In this document: positions 1 through 10,027 of the stretch, piece after piece
Position numbering within the stretch: the first letter of the stretch is position 1
Layout: every line of letters begins with the position of its first letter
Source of the DNA: Rhynchopus sp. YZ270_cl-10
Lineage: Eukaryota > Euglenozoa > Diplonemea > Diplonemida > Diplonemidae
DNA: 64,000 bases
Direction: 5' to 3'
Assembly (NCBI GenBank): GCA_964035575.1
Contig: OZ037921.1
Location: 578,501 to 642,500, forward strand
The notes under the pieces: model-generated
What the model was told of the DNA's origin: nothing
Seen by the model: only the letters and a program-made list of their open reading frames with translations
The model's database searches: none
Made by a program: the position numbers and the translations under genes

Positions 1-970
1 AATATAACAATTAGGTAAAGGGTGGGTTCCAACAAACTTTCAGGAGACAAAGGCCAATGTTACAAAAACCTGTGGGGAGGTGCGAAGTGAACGGGGGTCT
101 CGCTCTTCGCTGTGTTCTGTTTTGATCAGGGTAATTCATACAATGTAGCGAGGCCGAAAACGGATGAAAAATGGCCTGGCCGAAAAACGCATCTGAGGCA
201 CGACTGAAGCGAATTCAGGATTACTTACGTCTAAATACGCCTCAGCCACGCCTGAAAAACAAAAATCACTTTTTGTTATAAAAAAATGGAAATGACAAAG
301 CTAAATCCCCATACAAAATGAGAAAATCGGCAAAAAAAAAAAAAAAAAAAAAAATGTGTGAAAATGCCCGTTTTTTTTTTGGCGGGCTTTTGCTCGCGAG
401 TTTACGTTACATTTTTTTTTTTTTGCTCTTTTTCTTCATTTTGTTTAAATAGAAGCAGCAGATAAGGAAAGGGGTGAAAAAATCTACCACGCAAATCGTT
501 TGCAGCAAAGGGGGGAGGGAGACGTAGGGGTGTGGAGAAGAAGGTATGTGTACTAGGCCCGACACGATACAACTTTGATGCTGACGGTTGTGCAAAGAAA
601 AGTAGGAATGACATATGCCGTGCTTATCAATTAGTTGTTTTGTTGTTGTTGTTTTCCACACACCTTCCTTCAACCCCTGGGATCGTTGTTTTTTTTTCTT
701 CTTCTTTTTTCTTTTGATAGTAGCTATTCCCCTGAACTTGTTGGATGAGTAATTTTTTTTTTGTCAAAAACAGTAAAAAACCTGAGAAAAAATTTTTTGG
801 GGGGTTTTTTTAAGATACATTGTGGTATTTTTCACCCTTGTCAAAATGAAATATTAAAGGGTGAAAAAAGTGAAAACATGGGGGGCAATATAATAACAAG
901 ATTGACATCATTGTACAGAAAAAGAGACGTTGAAAAAGATAAAATATACAAGTAAAGCAAAGAATTCAAT
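1..970. other. Intergenic, homopolymer-rich
   Basis: No gene is seen. The stretch has long A and T runs (A run about 331-353, T runs about 370-380 and 412-425). A weak inverted motif near 190-265 pairs CTGAGGC with GCCTCAG. Every frame here is short and rich in Phe, Lys and Leu from homopolymers. Confidence 0.7.
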
Positions 971-1812
971 ATGGGTCCGTCCGGAAACCCTCCTGGTAAG
1001 ATTCATCCTTTTGGGGTTTTTTGAGGTTTTTCTGCTCAAAACACCCAAACAACCCAATTTTTTGATACCCACCATACACCTACCACCCCAGAGGGCATAT
1101 TTTGGGCATTTATTTTTGTTTATTTCCCCTCTCCCCCTTTTTACTTATATTTTTTTACGTATTTTTTGAAAAAAAAAACGTGGCAATGACAGCAGTGAAG
1201 TTCACTTTTTTGTCGAGAAACACGGTAAGAATGGGTGCGACGCACACTTGGTGTCGTTTCGAACCCTCTCTCTGATGATTCTTGTTGTCAGGAGATCCTT
1301 ACCGTAGGGGTCATTGTCGGTGCCCTGCGCGAGCTTCCCCACACAGAGGCCTTTGTTATCTCATTCCCTCGTACTCATACGTATCAGTGCACCCTTCTTT
1401 CCATCAATCTCTTTTCGTCTGTGTACTGCTGCCCGAGCAACGGTCGTGTCATTTCAGCTAGCGTGTACTCTGACACGGAGGGAACCTGTATTTACTATGG
1501 AGTCTCCACATCCAAGGTGACCCGCAAAGCAAAAGTCCCTGGCATTGATCCAGTAGATTTGACAGAGGTCAATGAAACCTTGTCAAGGCGGCATGGCAGG
1601 ATTAAGAGAAAGAGAGAAGAGATCCAGAAGAACGACAATAAAAGGCTGAAAATCTGATTAAAAAAGCGAAAATATAGCCTCAGACCCCCCCAAAAACCTA
1701 TTTTCATATCAGAATATCACCTAGATGCACTTTTTGTGGGGGGCATCATCAAAAAAACCCAAAAATACCCAAAAGGATGAATCTTACCAGAGGGGTTTCC
1801 GGACGAGTCCAT
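971..1812. mobile_element. Inverted-repeat-bounded segment carrying a coding-like frame
   Basis: The arms at about 971-1032 and 1751-1812 are reverse complements over some 60 bp, sharing the core GGTAAGATTCATCCTTTTGG and TCCGGAAACC with a few mismatches. Between them lies a well-composed frame at 1229-1657. No target duplication is obvious. Just right of the right arm, 1815-1865 holds the dispersed ATGCAATCAAT..AATTGATAG module also found near 7345, 11145 and 15170. It is probably a TIR element or fold-back that carries a captured gene piece; the exact ends and the class are uncertain. Confidence 0.55.
1229..1657 (+). CDS. Coding-like frame without ATG, probable exon or gene fragment
   Basis: About 142 codons stay open from just after a TAA at 1226 to the TGA at 1655-1657. 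Codon use and GC content are clearly unlike the flanking homopolymers. The frame contains no ATG near its left end; an ATG at 1231 is out of frame. It is therefore either an internal or last exon (GGTAAG ends at 1229-1230) or a broken gene copy. The product has a hydrophobic middle (TVGVIVGALREL), a Cys pair and a basic tail ending KRLKI that resembles a nuclear signal. I do not recognise the family. Its position inside inverted arms suggests it was carried by a mobile element. Confidence 0.4.
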   Translation, partial: EWVRRTLGVVSNPLSDDSCCQEILTVGVIVGALRELPHTEAFVISFPRTHTYQCTLLSINLFSSVYCCPSNGRVISASVYSDTEGTCIYYGVSTSKVTRKAKVPGIDPVDLTEVNETLSRRHGRIKRKREEIQKNDNKRLKI

Positions 1813-2020
1813 ATATGCAATCAATGAATTGATAGCAGAGGAGGGATCAATAAAAATGTTCCCGATAAAAGCAAAGAAGAACGTAAAAAAAGCTTTGTTC
1901 AAAAAACACACATTTTTTTTTTTTTTTTTGAAAAATCGCTAAGTACCCCGGGATGCAGGGGGGTACGGGATTTTGGGGATCTTTCTTCTATAGCAGTACA
2001 GTTCCTTATTTTCGCTTTTT

Positions 2021-2069
2021 GAAAACTTGGTTGTATTGGTGTAGCCACCCTAGAGTGTGCCCCACTATA
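2021..2069 (+). repeat. Dispersed TTGGTTGTATTAGTGTAG module
   Basis: One copy of a roughly 48-bp module that starts GAAAACTTGG, passes through GTGTAG.CACCC and ends CTCCACTA before a T run. Other clear copies are 3294-3340, 5682-5729, 6996-7043, 20373-20422, 26679-26728, 28057-28104 and 58341-58395. A longer variant ending GTGCAATCTCCAC sits at 3907-3985 and 58190-58260. All are on the plus strand except the copy at 15350-15398. Confidence 0.75.
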
Positions 2070-2521
2070 CATTCGCCTTTTTTTACCCGCGCTGAATGCG
2101 CCTCTAGAGCGCTCTTTAAAGCAAATTTGGGCTGTGTGCTATTTCCCTCTCCCCTCTATCCTCTATAACTTATTGGGTAATGTACCCCGTCTGTTTTGTT
2201 TTGTTCTGTTTTCTGGTCATACCTAGTATATTTCCCCATTCCTTTCTGCAATGAAATATATAAAGTTGACTTGAAAATACAAAAGCCCCCTCGTGAACAG
2301 TGTACCTAAGGTGGCCACTACATCCATTTCGTGGTTTACATCTGATCATCTGTAAGAAAATATCAGCCTCCCCCCCCCCCAACTAGTTTACAAGATAGTG
2401 TAATGCCAAAAAGCGGTAAAAAACTGTGGCAATAGATACGCAATGCAGCAGTACCTTTTTGCAGGCGTTCACGCTTTGTGGAAGAAATCTTTTTTTTTTC
2501 TTTCGACCCCCCCTCCCAAAA

Positions 2522-2556
2522 GTAAAAAGATGAGTGTGTCTCTCGTACACACACTG
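2522..2556 (+). repeat. CTCTCGT-loop hairpin module
   Basis: Stem GTGT, loop CTCTCGT, stem ACAC, preceded by AGATGA. It is one of more than fifteen plus-strand copies with the same loop but different stems. Confidence 0.6.
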
Positions 2557-4637
2557 ACGACTACCGCTATTGCGTTATACCTTCGTTGTGATATATAGGG
2601 TGGAGGGGTGTTGTTGTTGAGAGGTCAAAAACCTGGGAATTCCCGGTTTTTCCCGGGTAATCCCGGGTTTTGAGTGTTAGTGGTCGGGTGTTTAGAAAAA
2701 AAAAACAACCAAAATCCCGTAAAAATTTGGTATTTTTTCACGGGGGTTTTCTTTCTCGAGGACCTTCGTGTAGAAAGAAAAGGCAATATCCGAAAATATT
2801 GCCTTTGAGGCCACTGTATAGCCCCCAGTAAAAAGAAAAGAAGAAGAAGAAGTTTTAGGTTTGACAGAAGAAGAGAAGAAATGGTTGAGAAAGTTGAAGT
2901 AAAGAAATAACTCATCATTTGCATGACCCAAAAAAAAAAAAAAAAAAAAAAAAAAATCAAATAATAACACAAAAAAAGAAAAGAAAAGAAAAAATGGGTG
3001 GAGAGAGTAAGAGAGTCTTGCAACAAAAATTTTATGACAAGACCACTGACAAATTCTGTTCAAAAGGTCGTACTTACCCTATTATCCGTGTTGTCAGAAG
3101 CTATGGTTTTTTTATTTTATTTTTTGTTACTATAATATACAGTCGCCCTCTCCTGTATCTTCCCCTCCCTTTTTTTTTTTTTTTTTTTTGTTTTGAATCG
3201 TCCACAAAGTTGTCTCAAAATAGTGATCTATCACCACCTTCAAAAAACCTGCTACAGAAACTTGAGGCACATCGCATTTTTTTTTCTTTTAAAAAATGGG
3301 TTATATTAGTGTAGACACCCGATGATGAACTCCACTACTTCTTTTTTTTTTTTTTTTTGGTAATCTTTTGGATTAGTGTAGCTGCCAAAGACACTACATT
3401 TTTTCACTATTTTTTGTTTTTTTGAAAAGTTGAGTATGTATTGGTGCAGACATCCAAGGATGGCCACTATTTTTCCACAACCTTCCTTCACCCCCTGTAG
3501 GGTGGTAACCGAAGGTGAAGTCAGCTGTATCATTGAAATCGATGTAGGGTACAGGGTCAATATTAAACACGGGTGGAGCTCCAGGAGCGTGGGCCCCGGC
3601 CCCCCATATACATCGTTAGAGGAAAAAAAAGTAGAGTTGAAATACAAAGCCCTCTTGTGACAGTGTACCTATAAAAAAAAATGGGGTCGAGAAATCATGC
3701 TGGTTATATGTATCAATCAGATGAACATTCCCTGTTAGTCGTTCTTTCGGGGGGAATTTTTTGTTGTTGTTGTTGTTTTTTGTATCGACAATAACCCTGT
3801 CCGAAGACCGGTTCTGCACACAAGGTCGCCCAAAGGGCTAATGAATTTCAAAGGTGAAGAGAACTAGATCATCCAATGAAAAATGGTTTTTGCCTTTTTG
3901 CTTCTTTTTTTTGATAAATTGTTTGAGTAGTGTAGTTGCCTCTGTTGTGTTGCCATTAGTTGTGCAATCTCCACTGACTTTTTTTTTAACTCAAACAGCA
4001 TTTCGCTAATTACTGGGAAGATCAACCAAGGGCAGCCGGTACAGGCGTGCCGAAGTGCGCACGCCAGAGGTGTGTGAGTGAAGAGTCACACTTCTTGGTG
4101 TGGTTTTGGCTACTATTCTCATCCTTGTAAAGAGCCTCGGGGAGGTGTCCTGGATGTGGTGGTGTCTGTACGCCTCCCTTGCCTACTAGGCGAGCAATAG
4201 GCCGGTACCTAGGCACAGGCTATAACCTAATCTGGATTATGGATCCGCTTTTTTTGGGGGAAATAACGTGAAATTTTTGATAGTGCGAACACCTCTCAGA
4301 CGCAAGCAATGGAGGGGAGGAATGAAATGGTCAGGGGAGGGACAGGACAAAGAAGATGTCTTTTTCACGCGCTGAAGTAAACGTCAAAAAAATTTTCTTG
4401 TTGTTACAGGTTCTTTACAAAAAGAGAAAAAAAAGAAAGAAAAAAAGAGAAAAAAAAAACACACATTTTTTGAAAAACTGGGTTGGATTAGTGTAACATG
4501 AGGATGATCACTTCTATGCATTTCACGATACGTATTTTGGTTTTTTTGTTCGTTTGTTTTTGCTATTTCAACAACGGGATGCTACTCCCCGGGTGTGATA
4601 GGTTCGGCTTCGGGCCATAACTTGCCGTTATCGACAA

Positions 4638-5316
4638 GCATGTCCTTAAATCCGGGAAAAATCAGGATTTTTCTGATTTTTAAATCTCAAAATTTTCTTA
4701 TAGAAAAAAAAAATTTTCGCGCTGCGCGCGAAAAATTTTCGCGCACAACAGGAGAAGATATTTTTTTGTTGTTGTAGGCCCGCAGTGCGGGGCGGTCACA
4801 TTTTTCTCCCCACCACAGTGCCTTATCCAAGAATCAGATTTGAAGATTTTTGGGGTCAGTTTGTGTTTCCCCCAAGATGTTTTTCAGTTCTGACCAGCGA
4901 AGACATTGGAAACATAGGGAACTGTATTTTATTTTCCTTTTGCGGAGCAAAAGGAATAACACAAAATGGCGCCGCAGGCGAAAAAATAATAGGGTACGGT
5001 GTAAAATGTAGCTTTTTACACTACAGAGTCAGTCAACGAACCCTTTTTTGCGGAGCAAAAAAGTAATAAATAATGGCGCCGCAGGCAAAAAAAATTAGGG
5101 GACAGCCTGGGATTTCACGGTGCGGTCAGTAACTCAGTTTCCCAGGGTACTCCCGTGGTTCAACCACTGTTCTACCAGGAAATTATTCCGACCTCCCTAA
5201 AAAAGACACTGCCCCATATCCATATGAAAATTTTTTCACCGGCAAAAATAAAATTTTCTTATAAAATTTTCTTATAGAAAATCCTGAATCCTAAATCCGA
5301 TTTAGAGGACAGCATG
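4638..5316. mobile_element. TIR element with 11-bp target duplication (MULE-like MITE?)
   Basis: The direct repeat GTTATCGACAA occurs at 4627-4637 and 5317-5327. Just inside, the ends are inverted: GCATGTCCTTAAATCC on the left and, read from the right end, CATGCTGTCCTCTAAATC. A duplication of 9-11 bp is typical of Mutator-like elements, which is the basis for the class. There is no transposase frame. The interior has triloop hairpins at 4714-4734, 4936-4954, 4970-4980, 5043-5063 and 5078-5086, and a longer imperfect hairpin at 5140-5180 that I first took for a tRNA. Confidence 0.7.
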
Positions 5317-7856
5317 GTTATCGACAAAAAAAAAAAAAAAAAAATGAATACAAAGACAAAATTATTCCATTGCACAGTGTATTCTTGCCAAAGAGTTGTG
5401 GTCTTTTGTCCTCAATCCTTGGAGTTCGCACGTGAAATAAGATTTTTTTTTGCTTTTTGTTTTTTTTTTGCTTTTTTGGTAGGCTTTCGAAATGTATAAA
5501 TTCAAACGACAACGCAGACCCGAAATATATATCTGCCTGGGTGTTTTATGCCTTCTTTGCTTTACCGTAAATGAAAGTCGGTGTGGTGAAGCATCTGTTG
5601 TCTGTACGCAATACCGCAACGAATGTACCAGCCAATTCATTGGGGAACGTACCTTACTAGTAAACAGATCCTTTTTTTTTTGAAAACTTGGTTGTATTAG
5701 TGTAGCCACCCTAGAGTGTGCTCCACTATTTTTTTTTCTTCAAGGGAGGGTGATAAATTGGCACCAATCAAGGCCTGTTGGTTTCCGATCACCGGAAAAT
5801 AAAAATAAAAAAGAGGACGGGGATGAATGAATCCTTAGAAGATGAGTTAACCTAGGCACATCATTCGTTCAAAGAAAGAGAACGCGTGAACTCAACAGAT
5901 ATAAAGAAAGAGGGGGTAGAATTTTTTTTTTAACCAGGTCGGCAGAAAAATAACAGAAACAGAAAAAGAAATAGCAGCTGAACGAAGGCAAGGAGCAAAT
6001 TGTGAAGGACAGTGTTCTTCGGTTGGTTTGCTTTGGTGGTGCACATATACGTTTGATAACAAATATACTTGTAGGGCTTAGACAAAGCGTAAAAGGCACA
6101 CAAGACTCTCTGCTCGTTTTTTTTAACATTTTAGACAGTAAAAAGTCCGTGTACGTGGCAAGACGTAACTAGGGTGTAAAAAAAAAAAAAAAAATACATT
6201 CATTCAAAACAACGAACCACAACAGCAAAAAGGAGGTCAACCCTGCATATTTGTATTGAATGCAAAATGTCTGTTCTTTTTCTGCAATTCCAATCTTCGG
6301 TTTCCCACGACAGTGCATATTTTGTCAACGAAGAAGTCGTTATTATTATTTTTTTGAGCCTCCCGGCTACAGGATCCTCGAGACGAGTTAAATATGCGGT
6401 AAAAGGAGGGTCACTTCAAATTGTAGGAATTTCGTTGTTTCAATCGCATTGGAAGCGTGAGACTGTGTTGTGAACGCAAGGAAGGTCGCACTTCAGTTGC
6501 GTTGCTGTGTAATATAGTTTGGGAGAGTTGCCGCTGGGGTGCTTTTTTTTTCTTTTTTCTTTTTTTTTTGTTCAAATTTATCACCTTCTTTCGTAATAGC
6601 AACAAAACTACCATCAAAAAACAAAGCTTGAAAGATGAATGTGCCTCTCGTGCACACATATCGCAACAAAAAAGAGGTTGAAAACGGATTCTTGCACAAC
6701 GTCACCTTTTGAAAGGCCAGGATGCTTACAGACTTGTTCGTTACAAAACGTTACAGGCGACTGTAGTATTTTCTTTTCTGTTGCTAAAAATAAATAAAAA
6801 GAGAAAAGAGAAAAGAGAGACAGAGACAGAGAGAAGAATGGGCTTGCTAGCCATGTAGTATGCCAGTGCAAACCAAAAAGAAAGGGAGGGGAAGAATGAA
6901 AGGATCGGTAAGGTGAGCAAGCTTTTGCACGCTTAGCAGAGGTTTTTTTTTTTTTTTAAAAAGACAGCACCGGGGTTCCAATTTTTTTTTTATTTTGGAA
7001 ATTTCGTTGGATTAGTGTAGACACCCGAGGATGAACTCCACTTTGTTTTTTTTTCTAAAAACCTAGACAATACTGTGGATAAATTTTGTCTACCGTTGAG
7101 ACCCCTTACAGGTTGGGGCAGGAAATTGAGGCAGATTTTCCAGTTTTTCTGTTGAACTGCCAACGAGCGGGAAACCCCGGGAAAACCGGGATTCAGACCA
7201 AAAAAAGGGGCTATCTATATATGCCATATGAAATATATTGCTGGGTCACCTTTTTTTAAAAAGTATCTAATATTCATCAGGATTGTCCTGTGTATTGCAC
7301 AACAGACATTCAAAGATGTTTTGTTGTTCGTGTAAAGAAAGTATTTCAACAATATGCAATCAAATTTTTGATAGCACAGGAGGGGATCAAGAAATAAAAC
7401 AGAAATGAAATTAGACCTACCGGAAGCGTTGGAAATATTGACAGAAAGGGTTTTTGGAAGTACAATGCGCGTCTGGACGCACGCACTGAAGTGAGACGCC
7501 GCCTTACCTCCCCAATAAGCGCGACAAAAGGAATAAGTTTTTTTGAGAGCCAAATTTTAAAAGAAAGAAACGTTGAAAAGTGAATATACCGTGCATACAC
7601 CCCTAAAGAAATCGACCGTGGTAAGATGGACAAAGAATTGTTTTTGTTTTTGCTTCCCCTAAGAAAGTAAAAACGGAAGTCAGCTGCTAAAATAAAATAC
7701 AAAAAAAAAAAAAAAAATGATTTTTCCAGTACATATAATTGCCATGACCGGAATTTGCCTCGCATTAGCTTAAAAAGAAAGGGAAGTTGTAGGTACTGCA
7801 AACGTCTTCACGTCTGCAAACTAATGGAAAGGGTTTGCATTTTTTTTTTTTTTTTT
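5317..7856. other. Intergenic with dispersed modules
   Basis: No gene is supported. Modules lie at 5682-5729 and 6996-7043 (TTAGTGTAG type), 6625-6660 (CTCTCGT hairpin), 7345-7395 (ATGCAATCAAT type) and 7465-7510 (GCGTCTGGACGC type). The rest is A/T-run-rich DNA whose open frames are low-complexity. Confidence 0.6.
6639..6657 (+). repeat. CTCTCGT-loop hairpin module
   Basis: Stem TGTGC (6640-6644), loop CTCTCGT, stem GCACA (6652-6656), preceded by GCTTGAAAGATGAA. A clear member of the dispersed family. Confidence 0.75.
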
Positions 7857-8018
7857 GTATTTTTTTTTGGTAATCAGGGGGAAAATAAAATAGAAATTGT
7901 AATCTGTTATCAAATCAGGCAGCAGGTCGCCAAAAAAAAAAAAAAAACGCTGGACAAAAAGAAAGGGTTAAAGAAAAGTAGTTTCGGTACCTGCCGACTA
8001 TAAAATACTTTCAGGGGG
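7857..8018 (+). repeat. Direct repeat, copy 1
   Basis: About 160 bp are repeated almost exactly at 8204-8360; the copies differ mainly in homopolymer length. The shared block includes CAGGCAGCAGGTCGCC and GGTACCTGCCGAC. The near identity implies a recent local duplication. Confidence 0.85.
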
Positions 8019-8203
8019 AAATTTCAGGGGGAAATTTTTGAATGTCATGGTCATGTTTGCATAACATTGGAATCATAAACATGATTTGTGAGTCGGTTGC
8101 AGAAATCATCTCTCATGATTTCTGAATCGGTTGCAGAGTTGGCTAGCCGAAAACAAAAAGGCTGATATTTGGTTGCACAAAATATAATCCTTCTTTTTTT
8201 TTT

Positions 8204-8360
8204 GTATTTTTTTTGGTAATCAGGGGGAAAATAAAATAGAAATTGTAATCTGTTATCAAATCAGGCAGCAGGTCGCCAAAAAAAAAAAACGCTGGACAAA
8301 AAGAAAGGGTTAAAGAAAAGTAGTTTCGGTACCTGCCGACTATAAAATACTTTCAGGGGG
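8204..8360 (+). repeat. Direct repeat, copy 2
   Basis: Second copy of the block at 7857-8018, followed directly by a G-rich tract at 8357-8384 able to form a G-quadruplex. From 8361 to 8915 I see no gene. A GC-richer patch at 8415-8530 is open in one frame but has no recognisable content. Confidence 0.85.
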
Positions 8361-8921
8361 TGGGGGTGGGGGGGTGGGGGTGGAGTGCATGCAGTATTCC
8401 TAAAACAAACAAAAAACCGGCGCCTGCCTTTGTCTGGGGCACCCACGGCATCGTCCTTGAGCGGTGCTTACGGAGCGGTGTGCCACACTGGCGGGAATGT
8501 ACACAAGGTTTCTCGAGAACATGGTGTGAGGGTTATTTGATTTGAAAAATAAAGTAGATTTAAATCAGTTGTGAATCAGTCACTATGACACCAAAAACTC
8601 TGGAAAAAAAAAAGACAGGTAAAAAAGAAAAGTAGGTTCGGCTCCTGCCCCAAGGGTGGGGGAAGGGTTCTATTTTCTTTGGTAGAAATTCGTCTCACGG
8701 ACGTTTGTTCTCCCAGTGGTGTTGTCTTTGGTGTTTTTTTTCTAAAACCGAAAAATAATAATAAACTAAATTGTTTCATATACATTCTTTTTCTAATGAA
8801 AAGAAGGTACAGAAACTAAAAAAAATAAGGCATTTTTAGTACGTGAAGGGTTTGCAAAAACGAGATTTTGTGTGGGGTGACACAAACAACAAAAAAACAA
8901 AAAACAAAACTAGACAATATC

Positions 8922-9279
8922 CATGGAAAACAAAAGATCTTAGTAAGAGGAAATTTTTTTTGAGCGGGGTTTTGATATCTTCTTAGTTTTTTTTTTCCAC
9001 TAAGATCTTAGTGGAAAAAAACACCAAAAAACTAAGATCTTAGTTTTTTTTCTAAGATCTTAGTTTTTTTTTCTAAGATCGTAGCCACTTTATTTTTAAG
9101 ATCTTAGTTTTGTTTTTAAGATCTTAGTTTTTTTTGGTGGAAACTAAGATCTTAACAAAAAAAAACTAAGATATTCAACACAAAACACTAAGATCTTACT
9201 TAATTTTAAGAAAACACTAAGATCTTAAAAAAACGGTGTTTTTCGCTCATATCTTAATTAAGATCTTTTGTAATCCATG
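8922..9279. mobile_element. Palindrome-tiled TIR element (AAGATCTTAG family)
   Basis: The ends read CATGGAAAACAAAAGATC and, inverted, CATGGATTACAAAAGATC. The interior is about ten copies of the palindrome AAGATCTT. The target duplication is AATATC at 8916-8921 and 9280-9285; the match runs on to AATATCCAT, so it may be 6 to 9 bp. An unoccupied relative of this site lies at about 54185-54215, where ACTAGACAATA runs straight into GCATCTGCCAACTG. No coding capacity. Confidence 0.8.
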
Positions 9280-9285
9280 AATATC

Positions 9286-9491
9286 CATCCGCCAACTGAT
9301 CTTGATAACAATAAAAATAACAGGTTTTTTTTTTTTTTCCGCTGAACGTAGCCAAATAGGGGTAAAAATCTGTTTGGCGCAAGGTGAAAAGGGATTCAAA
9401 GGGGAAATACTGTTATACACGATCTGAAGGTTGGCATCAATTTTTTTTGTCCAGTTTCTTAATACACTATGTGTTGGTGAGGGGGAAAAAC
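9286..9491 (+). repeat. Dispersed 200-bp repeat, copy 1
   Basis: It matches 54198-54385 from GCCAACTGATCTTGATAAC through CTGTYTGGCGCAAGGTGAAA to GTTTCTTAATAC, with about 85 per cent identity by eye. Copy 1 carries the element at 8922-9279 at its left edge; copy 2 does not. Confidence 0.75.
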
Positions 9492-9618
9492 AGGGTTTTT
9501 TCTAGGGGGGTTGGAGGGGGGCACTTTACACCCCTGGGATTTTTTTGGATTTTATTTTTTGGATTACTGGGGGTTTAAAGATCACCACAGGTGGTCTTTA
9601 ACAATATTTTCAAACACC

Positions 9619-9855
9619 ATGTCGCTCACTCCGACCACTGCGCCGTCCGTCTACGCCCAGGACAGGCGTTTTTTGGTAGCAGTCAGCAAGTACTGCTGGC
9701 TAGAAGCCAACGCAGACGGGTACTATTGCACCCTCTGCCGCCGACACTACAACACTGGAGAGTGGGTATCAAGCCCAATGGACAACGTGCAGAGGCTGGA
9801 CGAGAAAGCAGAGCGACACCACGTCAGCGTCGCCCACAGGAGAGCAACGATCTGA
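9619..9855 (+). CDS. Small C2H2 (U1/matrin-like) zinc-finger protein, 78 aa
   Basis: An ATG at 9619 opens a 78-codon frame with much higher GC than its surroundings. The protein shows YYCTLCRRHY followed about 30 residues later by ERHHVSVAHRRA, that is Cys-x2-Cys then His-x5-His, the layout of a U1-type or matrin-type zinc finger. Such fingers bind double-stranded RNA or act in spliceosomal proteins; here the role is unknown. A CACAG 30 nt upstream could be a splice acceptor. The last 34 codons lie inside a perfect palindrome (9754-10027), so the same sequence is repeated in reverse just downstream. It may be a gene fragment rather than a working gene. Confidence 0.45.
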   Translation: MSLTPTTAPSVYAQDRRFLVAVSKYCWLEANADGYYCTLCRRHYNTGEWVSSPMDNVQRLDEKAERHHVSVAHRRATI

Positions 9856-10027
9856 GCAACGACCCTCCTCCTATGTCTTGATAAAGTACGTGTACTTTAT
9901 CAAGACATAGGAGGAGGGTCGTTGCTCAGATCGTTGCTCTCCTGTGGGCGACGCTGACGTGGTGTCGCTCTGCTTTCTCGTCCAGCCTCTGCACGTTGTC
10001 CATTGGGCTTGATACCCACTCTCCAGT
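9754..10027. repeat. Perfect palindrome, 136-bp arms, 2-bp centre
   Basis: Bases 9754-9889 and 9892-10027 are exact reverse complements separated only by GT. The left arm is the 3' half of the zinc-finger frame. Arms this long and perfect are unstable in most hosts and can also arise as fold-back sequencing or assembly chimeras. Confidence 0.95.

Larger units (their letters stand above)
1813..4637. other. Repeat-module desert
   Basis: No convincing gene. It holds dispersed modules at 1815-1865, 2021-2069, 2260-2312, 2522-2556, 3294-3340, 3362-3402, 3424-3470, 3630-3676, 3905-3985 and 4478-4515, separated by A/T runs. CCCGGG palindromes lie at 2635-2675, with similar inverted motifs near 7160-7195. 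At 4020-4240 there is a GC-richer 220-bp island with local stems such as GGCGTGC / GCACGCC; I cannot assign it. Confidence 0.6.

Noticed and set aside
5140-5180. tRNA-like text (TGGTAGAACAG with a TTCAACC loop) on either strand
   Set aside because: The arms do not pair as a cloverleaf; it is an imperfect hairpin inside a TIR element.
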